This document shows positions 28,312 through 37,173 of a DNA stretch of 64,000 bases, piece after piece. The DNA is taken from positions 496,281-560,280 of the forward strand of contig NZ_PJCA01000027.1 of the NCBI RefSeq assembly GCF_002836355.1, in the 5' to 3' direction. Source of the DNA: Moritella sp. Urea-trap-13 (GTDB lineage Bacteria; Pseudomonadota; Gammaproteobacteria; Enterobacterales; Moritellaceae). How positions within the stretch are numbered: the first letter of the stretch is position 1; each line of letters begins with the position of its first letter. A program made the translations under genes and the position numbers. The notes beneath the pieces were generated by a model. The model made no database searches, had not been told where the DNA came from, and saw nothing but the letters and a program-made list of their open reading frames with translations.

Positions 28312-30576
28312 GTGCTATGTTTTGTCTACTGTTTATTCTTGAGTACATCTGCATTGCCTGACTATTCTTTTTCTAATGTTGCTCAATTATTTGGTGCTAA
28401 CTGCCGTACCTTATCATTTCGTCCTGAAGGGGCTGTTTTTACCACTAAGCGACAACAAATTTACCATTATCCGTGGGCAAGCTTTGAACCTAAATTAAAG
28501 CATTATCGGGGATCCTTCTTTGATACCATCGTTCTTAATTGGGAAGACCAACGCGTACGTTTAAATGGTGTGACCAAGGCGGATGTTACCGGACTGATTG
28601 ATGACTTGTACTTTCATGCGCTAACGGGCCAAGAAACAGCGATACTCGAACAGTATCAACAGCTCACACAAGTGATCGAACAAGGTTATATTCCCCATTC
28701 CAAATGGCTGAGTTTAAAGCAGAAATTATCACCTTGGGCTGATTGGTTAGAAATATTGCCGCAGATTAATCACATCCCCCCGACACTCAAGCTACCTTTA
28801 GCTCACTTGCGTTTTTGGCAGCAAAGTCAGGATGATAATCTGGATAAATACAATCAAGCTGTGATGAATAAGCACAAACAAAGCCATAAAATCTTGTTTG
28901 ATAACCTTGAAAGCCATCCTCTGACTGAAAAACAACGAGATGCCTGTGTTGTTGCCAATGACGCCAACTTGGTGCTAGCGGGTGCTGGCTGTGGCAAAAC
29001 CAGTGTCATGCTGGGGCGTTGTGCTTATTTACTCGAGTCTCAACAAGCCACTGCAGATTCGATATTGATTTTGGCGTTTGCAAAAGATGCAGCGCAAGAG
29101 ATGAAAACAAGACTCGCGGAACGATTACCCAATGCCAAGATCACCGTAAAGACCTTCCATGCGTTAGCGCTAGATATCATTAAACAAGTTGATGGAGGTA
29201 AGCCCAAAATCAGTAAGCTTGCCAGTAGTGATAGTGCCAAGCAGCAATTCTTTAAGCAAAGCATCGCGGCGCTTTTACTTGATAATGAAGTACTTGATAA
29301 AGATCTGCGGGATGAAGACTTTAAGGCCTTATTTAGTGAGTACTGTTACGCTTATGTGGCTTGGTTAGGTAAGTTACCTGAGAATAAGCATGACGCCGAA
29401 GTGCAGCGGTTATTAGCAGGTAAGGGCGGTTATAAGAAATTGTTAAGTCAACTTGTCGAATTGACTATGCAGTATAAAAATACCCTGACAGACAAATCGA
29501 AACAAAAGTTAAATGCCTTATCTGATACACATTTCGCGGCGTTAACACATGAAATTGTGGAGATACTACTTGGCTTTTATGAGGCTGATTTACACGAAAA
29601 CAATGAGTTAGACTTTGATGGGATGATCACTAAAGCCTGTGACTATGTTAGTAATGGCCAGTTCAACTCGCCTTGGTTGCATATACTTGTTGATGAATTT
29701 CAAGATATCTCGCAAGCGCGCGCTAGCTTAGTAAGACAGTTACAAACTCAGCACGACGACAGTAAGCTGTTCTGTGTTGGCGATGATTGGCAGGCTATTT
29801 ATCAATTCGCTGGCAGTGACATTGCAGTGACAACGCGTTTCAGTGATTATTTTGGTATAACCTGTACCTTACCACTCGATACCACATTCCGATTCAATGA
29901 TCAGATTAGCGCGGTTGCCAGTAAATTCGTGATGGCCAATGCAGAACAGATGGATAAGCAGATCACCACACAGAGCAAAGCCAAAAAAGCCTGTGTGCAG
30001 ATAAGTTATTATCAGCTTGGTAACGACCAGAAAAATAGTAATAAGCAAAGTGATAAGAAGGCGAACACATTATTACCAGAAAATGAATTGTTACCAGTAA
30101 ATAAGTTGTTACCAGCAAATGAATTGTTGTTAGAAAAGAAATTAGCTCAATTAGCGGCGAACAATACAGGGAAACAGAAAGGTGAGGGGAAACAAAAATC
30201 AGTGTTATTGCTAGCGCGATTTAATTTTCAATTACCGGATGCCAAGTCACAGGCTGCATTATCTTTGCAATATCCGCAGTTGGAGATTAAAGCCATGACG
30301 GTGCATAGCGCGAAAGGCCAAGAAGCTGATAATGTCATTGTTTTAGCGATGGAGGCGGGTGAGCATGGTTTCCCTTGTCATAAACGTCGCCATCCGTTTG
30401 CGGAAATATTACAACCGGATCTGTCTGGATTCCCTGATGCAGAAGAGCGCCGCTTGTTTTATGTGGCCTTAACACGGGCGCGTCAGCAGGTCAGTTTACT
30501 GTGTAATAAAGATAAACCATCAGATTTTGTGGAAGAACTACTGGCTGGAGATTACGCCGTCACCGTAACTAAGTAG
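28312..30576 (+). CDS. helD: DNA helicase IV (HelD)
   Basis: A 754-residue UvrD/Rep-family helicase. It matches E. coli HelD: N-terminal domain (GSFFDTIVLNWEDQRVRLNG), Q-motif LTEKQRDA, Walker A AGAGCGKT (223-230), VKTFHALALDII, VDEFQDISQ, VGDDWQAIYQFAGSD, MTVHSAKGQEAD and VALTRARQQ. It unwinds DNA 3'-5' in recombination and repair. Residues 587-610 are an extra insert of repeated LLPxN units from an 18-bp tandem repeat. The start is uncertain: a GTG at 28312 with GGGG close ahead is used; no ATG fits. Confidence 0.9.
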   Translation: MLCFVYCLFLSTSALPDYSFSNVAQLFGANCRTLSFRPEGAVFTTKRQQIYHYPWASFEPKLKHYRGSFFDTIVLNWEDQRVRLNGVTKADVTGLIDDLYFHALTGQETAILEQYQQLTQVIEQGYIPHSKWLSLKQKLSPWADWLEILPQINHIPPTLKLPLAHLRFWQQSQDDNLDKYNQAVMNKHKQSHKILFDNLESHPLTEKQRDACVVANDANLVLAGAGCGKTSVMLGRCAYLLESQQATADSILILAFAKDAAQEMKTRLAERLPNAKITVKTFHALALDIIKQVDGGKPKISKLASSDSAKQQFFKQSIAALLLDNEVLDKDLRDEDFKALFSEYCYAYVAWLGKLPENKHDAEVQRLLAGKGGYKKLLSQLVELTMQYKNTLTDKSKQKLNALSDTHFAALTHEIVEILLGFYEADLHENNELDFDGMITKACDYVSNGQFNSPWLHILVDEFQDISQARASLVRQLQTQHDDSKLFCVGDDWQAIYQFAGSDIAVTTRFSDYFGITCTLPLDTTFRFNDQISAVASKFVMANAEQMDKQITTQSKAKKACVQISYYQLGNDQKNSNKQSDKKANTLLPENELLPVNKLLPANELLLEKKLAQLAANNTGKQKGEGKQKSVLLLARFNFQLPDAKSQAALSLQYPQLEIKAMTVHSAKGQEADNVIVLAMEAGEHGFPCHKRRHPFAEILQPDLSGFPDAEERRLFYVALTRARQQVSLLCNKDKPSDFVEELLAGDYAVTVTK
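30070..30141 (+). repeat. 18-bp coding tandem repeat inside helD
   Basis: Four 18-base units start at 30070, 30088, 30106 and 30124. Three encode LLPxNx and the fourth LLLEKK. The change in copy number would keep the frame. It lies in a loop region between helicase motifs. Confidence 0.85.
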
Positions 30577-30614
30577 TCGTGGATATGCTCGGTAAATGTG
30601 ATGAAATCGCCTTA

Positions 30615-30779
30615 TTAACTGGCAAGACTGGTTGTTTCTGCGTCAAGTTTACGTTGGAAGTCTTGTTGCACGATCGTTAATGCTTTAACGACTGTTTCTG
30701 TCGGCATCTGGTTTTCTTCTAGTAATTGAATAAGATCCACTGCTAATTTTATATGTTTTGGTGCGTTTTCTAACGACAT
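30615..30779 (-). CDS. ybaM: YbaM family protein (DUF2496)
   Basis: A 54-residue protein found by reading the gap after helD. It starts [20 protein letters not shown] and continues [20 protein letters not shown], nearly identical in layout to E. coli YbaM. AAGGATT lies ahead of the ATG ending at 30779, and the TAA is at 30615-30617. In E. coli ybaM is next to priC; here priC is the next gene upstream on this strand, with a small + strand gene between. Role unknown. Confidence 0.9.
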   Translation of the reverse strand: MSLENAPKHIKLAVDLIQLLEENQMPTETVVKALTIVQQDFQRKLDAETTSLAS

Positions 30780-30926
30780 GATAAAGAATCCTTAATTATT
30801 TTAGTAGATTATTTTAATGAAATATTACGTATTAAGATTTTTAATTTAGAACGATATATTTTATTACAATCAAACTGATATTATTAGCCCATATTCATTG
30901 ATTAACAATTTAATGCCGAGGCTATT

Positions 30927-31076
30927 ATGAACAAAGAACAAGTACACCACGTTATCCAGTTATTACGCGAAGGTCATTCATTAACTAACATTACTAAAAT
31001 GGCAAAAATCAACGTAATGTATGTAAGTGTAATTCGTAAGTTAATGGTAATGGATCTTCTACAAGTAGAAGCTTAA
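30927..31076 (+). CDS. Small helix-turn-helix-like protein (49 residues)
   Basis: A short frame with AGG ahead of its ATG. The product starts MNKEQVHHVIQLLREGHSLT and continues NITKMAKINVMYVSVIRKLM, which has the spacing of a helix-turn-helix (LREGHSLTNITKMAKINVMYVSVIRKL). It ends at a TAA at 31074. It lies opposite ybaM and priC, which are on the other strand, and may have its own promoter in 30780-30926. I do not recognise a named family. Confidence 0.55.
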   Translation: MNKEQVHHVIQLLREGHSLTNITKMAKINVMYVSVIRKLMVMDLLQVEA

Positions 31077-31151
31077 TTCATGCGGTTATCGTTCAATTGC
31101 TCAGTATTTAATTGGTTTATGTTTAACATTAGCAGTAACATTAAATCTAAA

Positions 31152-31802
31152 CTAACTAACATCTTTCTTTTGTTCATAGCGTTGTAGTTGTTGTCGCACT
31201 TTTGCTGTCGCGGCCTGACAACGCTGTAACCTTTGTTTCGTTTGCTGCAATTGAAGTGGATCGCTTTGTTGATCTATCATTGCTTGCAAACGGCGTTCAA
31301 ACTCTACTTGTTGCGCTAATTTATCATATAAATAGTGTGATTTCTGCAGTAACTTCTTCGCCATAACATCATAATTGATTTGCTGTTCTTGGACTTCACC
31401 ACGTCTAAAATGACACTTCTGTAATACGCCGTTAATCGCCCTAAATTGATGTGCTACTTTCTCTAATAACACTTCTTCTATCGATAATGTATTGTTTATA
31501 GCTAATGTATCTTTTATAACTAATAAATTGTCTCGCGATGTGCTTGGCTTATTATCTTTTGCCGCTTGTTTATCAAAATAGACTTGTAGACGCGTCATGC
31601 TCTTTTCTAACTCAACCACGTATTGATGAATATCTTGATTGTTATAGATGAATAAACCCGGATAGAACAACGCACGATCACGTAATTTATAGTTTATCGT
31701 CGTGGTGTGACTGGAGTTAACTTGCTTACTCAACGCACTCAGCTGTTGAATACGCTGAGCGAGTTGGTTTAACTGTTGCTGCTGGCGGTTTATTGTAGCC
31801 AT
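31152..31802 (-). CDS. priC: Primosomal replication protein PriC
   Basis: A 216-residue Gln-rich helical protein. The C-terminal part (KLAQQVEFERRLQAMI, then LQRCQAATAKVRQQLQRYE) matches PriC, whose end reads HQDxERRLxxM...RLxRCRxALxxIE. It binds DNA and SSB at stalled forks to reload DnaB. It is longer than the E. coli protein (about 175) and carries a middle insert around 95-125. Its start overlaps the TSUP gene by 13 bases. Together with ybaM downstream this keeps the conserved priC-ybaM pairing. Confidence 0.82.
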   Translation of the reverse strand: MATINRQQQQLNQLAQRIQQLSALSKQVNSSHTTTINYKLRDRALFYPGLFIYNNQDIHQYVVELEKSMTRLQVYFDKQAAKDNKPSTSRDNLLVIKDTLAINNTLSIEEVLLEKVAHQFRAINGVLQKCHFRRGEVQEQQINYDVMAKKLLQKSHYLYDKLAQQVEFERRLQAMIDQQSDPLQLQQTKQRLQRCQAATAKVRQQLQRYEQKKDVS

Positions 31803-32569
31803 GCTTGGTACGCCAGTTTACAGGCAATGATGATCACCACTGTAATAAATAATGGGCGAATGAATTTAGCGCCAAAATGAATAGCGGTATGCGCACCAAC
31901 AATCGCGCCAATCATAATACATAGCCCCATGCTTAAGCCCAGATACCAGTTGATATGACCAAGATAAATAAAGGTCAGTAAGGATGTGAAGTTACTGGTG
32001 AAATTCATTGCTTTAGCAACGCCAGAGGCAAACAAAATATTCAGTTTGTAGAGTGCCATTGTCGACACAGTCCAAAATGCACCAGTGCCTGGACCCGCTA
32101 CACCATCATAGAAACCAATAATATAACCTTGTATGCCCTGTTTCTTATGCAGTGCCGGATTATCATCGGGTAAGGTTTCACCTGTGTGTTCTTGGGTTTT
32201 GCTAAAAATAGAATAGATAGCGGTAAAGATGATAATGACGGGTAATAATTTGTCTAACCAAGCGTTGCTGATGACGTTGACCATTAAGGTACCGCATATC
32301 GCACCAACGGCAGTGAACAGAAATGATCGCCACCAAAATTTGGGATTAAATAAACGTTTTTTATAAAACGTAATTGCGGCGGCACTGGAACCAAAGCTCG
32401 CGGCTAATTTATTGGTACCTAATGCCAGGTGTGGCGGTAGACCAGCACTGAGTAGTGCGGGTACTGTTAATAGACCACCACCACCGGCAATGGCATCAAT
32501 GAAACCAGCAACCAGTGCGACACTGCATAAAATTATAAAAACCGAAGGTTCTAAACCAAGTTCTAACAT
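31790..32569 (-). CDS. TSUP family transporter (TauE/SafE, YfcA-like)
   Basis: A 259-residue inner membrane protein with about eight helices. AGFIDAIAGGGGLLTVPALL and GLPPHLALGTNKLAASFGSS near the N-terminus and GFYDGVAGPGTGAFW in the middle are marks of the TauE/SafE family (PF01925) and of YfcA. These export or import sulfur-containing or organic anions; the substrate is not predictable. The ATG overlaps the dinG stop codon by one base (TGATG) and the gene overlaps priC, so dinG-TSUP-priC is probably one transcript. Confidence 0.9.
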   Translation of the reverse strand: MLELGLEPSVFIILCSVALVAGFIDAIAGGGGLLTVPALLSAGLPPHLALGTNKLAASFGSSAAAITFYKKRLFNPKFWWRSFLFTAVGAICGTLMVNVISNAWLDKLLPVIIIFTAIYSIFSKTQEHTGETLPDDNPALHKKQGIQGYIIGFYDGVAGPGTGAFWTVSTMALYKLNILFASGVAKAMNFTSNFTSLLTFIYLGHINWYLGLSMGLCIMIGAIVGAHTAIHFGAKFIRPLFITVVIIIACKLAYQAWLQ

Positions 32570-34632
32570 CAAAATTCTATATTTCTTTTATAAGGGGGGA
32601 GCGAATTAAGCAATGCTGGTCCGTAGCGTTTACTGATAACTCGACGATCAAGTAGCGTAATTCTACCAGAATCTTTTTCTTTTCTCAGCAATCGGCCACA
32701 AGATTGGATCAATTTTTTACTGGCTTCGGGTACCGACACTTGCATAAACGGATTGCCCCCTGATTTAGTTATCCATTCTGACTGCGCTTCTTCAACAGGC
32801 GAAGTGGGTACTGAGAACGGGATCTTAGTGATAATTAAATTAGTTAATAAGTCACCGGGTAAATCCAGACCCTCGGACAAGCTGCTGGTGCCAAATAAGA
32901 TACTGGTTTTATTGGCTTTGACGTTGTCGCTGTGTTTTTGTAGTTGTTCTGAACGTGAGCTTTCTTTTTGCACCAATAGCTCTAGTTTAGTGGTGCTACG
33001 GATAATTTCAGCCACTTGATTCATTTGACGGTACGAGCTGAATAACACTAATGATGCTTTTTTGTCAGGTAATAAGCTCGGTAGTTTTTGCCCTAATAAT
33101 TCAGTGAAGCCTTGTTCATTGGGCGCGAGGGCTAAGTTCGGTATATACAGCTCTGCTTGTTCAAACTCAAACGGTGAATTGAGTTGCAGATGCTGTGTCG
33201 ACTCATCATTGAATAGACCAACTTGGCGACGGAAATAATCAAAGTTGCCGAGAGAGGTTAACGTTGCTGATGTTAGGATCGCCGCGCCACACTGTGACCA
33301 CAACATATGTTCAAGTTTACTGTCCACATCAATCAAACTGGCCGCAAAAATATGGTCGTCTTGGCGATTGCCGCTTTTCTCTACCCATTTTGCCAGTGGC
33401 GTGCCTTTGGTTTCTTTAATCAGCATATTCCACACTTGGTGGAGGTTTTCGATGCGTTGTAAATAGAAACCGACTTCAGCAATGAGTTTGTTGGCTTTGG
33501 CTTGCGGTAGTTGATCTTGTTTTAATTGTTCGGCAAGCACATCCACAATTTTTGCTGTTTGTGAGACGCCACGTTTGGTTTCGTGATTCATGTTGGCCGC
33601 TAACTCTGCTAATGCTTCGGGTAATTGACCATCGGTAAAGCGCCAAGAATCATCACTAAACTGCGCGTCATTGGCTGACATTAAACTGTGGATCTTAGTC
33701 AATTCTTTATTGATGCTGTTGATTGAACTGAGCAGTTTGGTGACAGGATCTGAAATATCACTTGATGCAATTGTCTGCGTGAGTTGGCGCATTGATACTG
33801 CCATAGTTTGTAGCCAGGCTTTAGCCCCTAATACCGATGCATGCGCTGACGAAAAGTCACGAGTAATGCGCGGTAAGTGATGCGCTTCATCGATGACGTA
33901 ATAGCAGTCTTCTGGTTTAGGTAAAATAATACCGCCACCGAGCTCTAAATCGGCCAATAATAATGCGTGGTTAACAATGAGTACGTCACACTGATCTAAA
34001 GCTTCACGGGCTTTATGAAATGGGCAATTTCTATGAGCACTAAATGATTTGCTGCAACTGTGACGGTCAGAAACGATTAATTGCCAAATGTCATCGGGGA
34101 TCTGGGTTGGCCAGCTGTCTATGTCACCTTGCCATTTACCAGCTGCGTAGGCGGTAAATAAGCGCTTAATAAGCTGGAAGTCACGTTTTTTAGGGATAGT
34201 AGCTAAGTCAGCAAGCAGCTCTATTTGGTCATCTGCTTGAGCAAGCATCGCTAATTTTTGTTCACAGCAATAACGCTGGCGACCTTTCACCAAGGCAAAC
34301 TCAAATTTCAGTCCCGATTGACGGCGAAAGAAAGGTAACTCTTTATTTATTAACTGCTCTTGTAAGGCAACGGTGGCGGTCGATATGACTAACGTCTGCT
34401 TGGCTTCGGTTGCCAGTGGGATCCCTGCAATCAGATAAGCTAATGACTTGCCTGTACCGGTGCCAGCTTCAGCAATAATCAAACGGCGGTTTTTATCAAA
34501 ATTACCGGCGAGGGTTTTTGCCATTTCTGCCACAAGGATATTTTGTGAGCGACGGACTGCGAAGTCAGGTAGTGAATCTCGGATATTTTGATAAACATCA
34601 CGAATCGCTTTTTTACTCTTATCTGAAAGCAT
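32569..34632 (-). CDS. dinG: ATP-dependent DNA helicase DinG
   Basis: A 687-residue XPD-like superfamily 2 helicase. Walker A is AEAGTGTGKS (54-63), then STATVALQEQ, the DEAHH box in YVIDEAHHLPRI, LTSATLTSLGNFDYF and C-terminal SCGRLLRKEKDSGRITLLDRR. Cys 122, 123, 193, 203 and 215 lie in the region that holds the 4Fe-4S cluster in E. coli DinG, but spacing differs and one usual Cys seems replaced. It unwinds D-loops, R-loops and forked DNA 5'-3' during repair. First gene of the dinG-TSUP-priC run. Confidence 0.92.
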   Translation of the reverse strand: MLSDKSKKAIRDVYQNIRDSLPDFAVRRSQNILVAEMAKTLAGNFDKNRRLIIAEAGTGTGKSLAYLIAGIPLATEAKQTLVISTATVALQEQLINKELPFFRRQSGLKFEFALVKGRQRYCCEQKLAMLAQADDQIELLADLATIPKKRDFQLIKRLFTAYAAGKWQGDIDSWPTQIPDDIWQLIVSDRHSCSKSFSAHRNCPFHKAREALDQCDVLIVNHALLLADLELGGGIILPKPEDCYYVIDEAHHLPRITRDFSSAHASVLGAKAWLQTMAVSMRQLTQTIASSDISDPVTKLLSSINSINKELTKIHSLMSANDAQFSDDSWRFTDGQLPEALAELAANMNHETKRGVSQTAKIVDVLAEQLKQDQLPQAKANKLIAEVGFYLQRIENLHQVWNMLIKETKGTPLAKWVEKSGNRQDDHIFAASLIDVDSKLEHMLWSQCGAAILTSATLTSLGNFDYFRRQVGLFNDESTQHLQLNSPFEFEQAELYIPNLALAPNEQGFTELLGQKLPSLLPDKKASLVLFSSYRQMNQVAEIIRSTTKLELLVQKESSRSEQLQKHSDNVKANKTSILFGTSSLSEGLDLPGDLLTNLIITKIPFSVPTSPVEEAQSEWITKSGGNPFMQVSVPEASKKLIQSCGRLLRKEKDSGRITLLDRRVISKRYGPALLNSLPPYKRNIEF

Positions 34633-34983
34633 GGTTACTCTTAATCTGAAGAAAGGTCGTTAGTACTTTTATAATCACTCTATTTTAGCGCAATTATAAA
34701 ATCTGTATAGATATTACGTCGGTGAACACTGATAAATTTACAGTAGTTTATAAAAATACCGGGTGAGCGCTTATTCACCACTGACAAAGCTTACAAAACT
34801 GACAAATTAGAGACTGAAAGCTGACCTTGAGTTTTATATTATGGTGTAGCTGTTTACACATCATCAAACAAAGAACGGTATATGCATAGGCTTGCTAGTA
34901 GCACAGTGGTATATTGCCTCCATAAAGAACTTTGTAGAAATAGTGCTTTACTTAATTAATAACGGCATAAGGTTTCCTTAAAT
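34633..34983. other. Intergenic region between divergent dinG and response-regulator genes
   Basis: About 350 bases with both promoters. I looked for LexA boxes upstream of dinG and found none convincing. TGTAGCTGTTTACA near 34846 partly resembles an RstA box (TACATNTNGTTACA), at about 8 of 12 fixed positions, which is weak. Confidence 0.4.
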
Positions 34984-35682
34984 ATGTTAGCAGATGACAA
35001 AAAACACATTTTAATTGTTGAAGATGATTTAGAGATTTGTCGACTTCTCGATATGTTCTTACGCAGTAAAGGATACCAAGTATCACTGAGTAATAACGGT
35101 ACAGATGGACTCGCTGATATTGCCCGATTACAACCCGACCTAGTGGTATTAGATATAATGATGCCAGGCTTGGACGGTATTGAAGTATGTAAGCAAAGTC
35201 GTGAGTTCTATAGCGGACCTATTATTATGCTCACCGCTTGTAGCGAAGAGATATCTGAAATGTCAGCATTAGATACTGGCGCTGATGGCTATTTGCACAA
35301 ACCGCTGCGACCACATATCTTGTTATCGCATATCGAAGCGTTTTTGCGTCGTGAAAATAGAAGTAATCAAAATATTAACGCGCTAAGTCATACTGGCTGC
35401 TTAACTATAGATACCTTGAAACGTCTCGTTACGCGTAATAATGAAGAGATAATTTTAACTGGCGCAGAATATGAAATGTTAGCCTATTTAGCTAAACAAG
35501 CTGGGATGATTGTCAGCCGAGACGAATGTTATCGCGCACTTAAAGGCGTTGAATTTGATGGCCTAGATAGAGCGTTGGATATGCGTTTATCAAGTCTACG
35601 TAAAAAGATAAAAGATGATGTTGCACCGTATCAAATAATCAAAACAATTCGCTGTAAGGGCTACCTATTTGTTAAGCAATAA
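34984..35682 (+). CDS. OmpR-family response regulator
   Basis: A 232-residue two-domain regulator. The receiver has acidic pocket VEDD, phosphoacceptor Asp 57 in VVLDIMMPG and the Lys in LHKPL; the C-terminal winged helix has LTGAEYEMLAYLAKQAGMIV and RALDMRLSSLRKKIKDD. It binds DNA once phosphorylated by the sensor kinase encoded next. The kinase resembles RstB/CpxA, so this is RstA/CpxR-like; the signal is unknown. The pair stands alone, without target genes that give away its role. Confidence 0.9.
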   Translation: MLADDKKHILIVEDDLEICRLLDMFLRSKGYQVSLSNNGTDGLADIARLQPDLVVLDIMMPGLDGIEVCKQSREFYSGPIIMLTACSEEISEMSALDTGADGYLHKPLRPHILLSHIEAFLRRENRSNQNINALSHTGCLTIDTLKRLVTRNNEEIILTGAEYEMLAYLAKQAGMIVSRDECYRALKGVEFDGLDRALDMRLSSLRKKIKDDVAPYQIIKTIRCKGYLFVKQ

Positions 35683-35683
35683 T

Positions 35684-37105
35684 ATGTTTACCAAGCTGAA
35701 GGAATTCATCAGTTATAATTCGCCGAATACGCTGTTTTTCAAGTTGTATATCAGTGTGACTGCCGTGATCGTAGGTAGTATTGTCGTGGTTAGTCTGTCG
35801 ATGGATTATTACTACGAAAACCTTGATGATGTGACATTTGTTCACGATGCTAGTTTTGCGGCAAGATTACTCGATGATTTTGTTGAAGATACAGATGTTT
35901 GGAACATGGAAGTCGACTTACTAAGCCGGTTTACTGGTTTTACGATTGAAAATATTTCGATGAAAAATGCACTGCAATATCACAACAAACATGAATTGTT
36001 AGATGTTGTTGACATCGAGCCCAATAAAAACTATCCGCCTCTGCCTGTTGGTGTCGGTAAATGGGGAGTTTTCGTCTATAAACATAATGACGAAAGTGGC
36101 CTTCTTGCAGTGATCCTACCGCATAATGATGGGCTATTACTGATTATTGACAGTACAGGCGTTAATTTACCGATAGATGGACCTGAAGATTGGGAGGGTT
36201 ATGATGCTGAGCTATTTTTATTAGGTTTTATCTTTTTAAGTATTGCCTTAGTACTGTATTCGACAGTCAGAAATATATCCAATCACGTCTATCGGTTAAG
36301 TGATGCTAGTTTAGCGCTGGCAAAGGGCGATCTAGATACTCGGGTAAACAATAAAATTCCCGCGCCTTTGAATCAAATGGCAACAAGTTTCAATAAAATG
36401 GCAGAGTCGTTGCAACATTCAGAGCATCAACAACGAGTCATGGCAAATGCCATTGCGCATGAATTACGTACGCCGTTAACACGCATTCAGTTAGTGATGG
36501 GGTTATTAAGTGATGAAGAGCATAGTGAATATACCACCGCATTACATAGTGACTTGAGCCGATATTCGGTCGAAATGGAAGCCTTGGCTAATGATATTTT
36601 GATGTTGCAAACGATCGAACATAATCCATCATCCATAAATCAGAGTGTTGATTTAAGCTGTTTAATAAAGTCACGTGAAAGTGAATTTCAGCGTCAATAT
36701 CCACAGATATGTATTTCATCCGACATAGATTTGGTTAGTGTGGATGGTAACCCTCGCTACCTTCAACTCATTGTAGATAACTTGGTGAAAAATGCCTGTT
36801 TATATGCAGATTCAGTCGTCAAAATTAGCCTCCAAAGTCATGGTGAGTATTATCGAATTATCGTCGAGGATGATGGTGATGGGATTTCCTTACAGCAGCG
36901 CGAGCAAGTACTTGATGCGTTTACCCGTTTAGATAACAGCCGAAGTCGGCAAACTGGCGGATTTGGTTTAGGTTTAGCGATTGTAAATACGATTGTTAAA
37001 ACCATGCACGGTAACATACTGATTGAAACCAGTGATCTTGGTGGTGCACTGTTTATTATTGAGTTTAAACATGAACATGAACATGAACACGAATACGAAC
37101 AGTAA
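35684..37105 (+). CDS. Sensor histidine kinase (RstB/CpxA-like)
   Basis: A 473-residue kinase: membrane helix (about 16-38), periplasmic sensor of about 140 residues, second helix, HAMP, H-box ANAIAHELRTPLTRIQ, N-box LQLIVDNLVKNACLYA, and G-boxes DDGDGIS and GGFGLGLAIV. The ATG at 35684 lies just after the regulator's stop; a TTG at 35669 inside the regulator gene would overlap it. The C-terminus is an unusual HEHEHEHEYE run from a (GAACAT) repeat, which could bind metal. It phosphorylates the preceding regulator. Confidence 0.9.
   Translation: MFTKLKEFISYNSPNTLFFKLYISVTAVIVGSIVVVSLSMDYYYENLDDVTFVHDASFAARLLDDFVEDTDVWNMEVDLLSRFTGFTIENISMKNALQYHNKHELLDVVDIEPNKNYPPLPVGVGKWGVFVYKHNDESGLLAVILPHNDGLLLIIDSTGVNLPIDGPEDWEGYDAELFLLGFIFLSIALVLYSTVRNISNHVYRLSDASLALAKGDLDTRVNNKIPAPLNQMATSFNKMAESLQHSEHQQRVMANAIAHELRTPLTRIQLVMGLLSDEEHSEYTTALHSDLSRYSVEMEALANDILMLQTIEHNPSSINQSVDLSCLIKSRESEFQRQYPQICISSDIDLVSVDGNPRYLQLIVDNLVKNACLYADSVVKISLQSHGEYYRIIVEDDGDGISLQQREQVLDAFTRLDNSRSRQTGGFGLGLAIVNTIVKTMHGNILIETSDLGGALFIIEFKHEHEHEHEYEQ
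37070..37101 (+). repeat. Hexanucleotide repeat encoding His-Glu tail
   Basis: About five copies of CATGAA (with CACGAA and TACGAA variants) give a His-Glu repeat at the end of the sensor kinase. The repeat keeps frame with any copy change. Confidence 0.8.
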
Positions 37106-37109
37106 AATA

Positions 37110-37140
37110 AAATGACGACCGCTGGTGCTTGTCGTCATTT
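37110..37140. terminator. Hairpin terminator between kinase and acyl-CoA synthetase genes
   Basis: AAATGACGAC and GTCGTCATTT form a perfect 10-bp stem with an 11-base loop between convergent genes. It lies five bases after the kinase stop and can serve both strands, since A-rich and T-rich sequence flank the stem. Confidence 0.65.
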
Positions 37141-37173
37141 AATCTCATCGCGTTATACCGTGCGTAATTCTTG

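Noticed and set aside
34846-34859. RstA box ahead of the two-component genes
   Set aside because: Only about 8 of 12 fixed positions agree, which is near what AT-rich sequence gives by chance.
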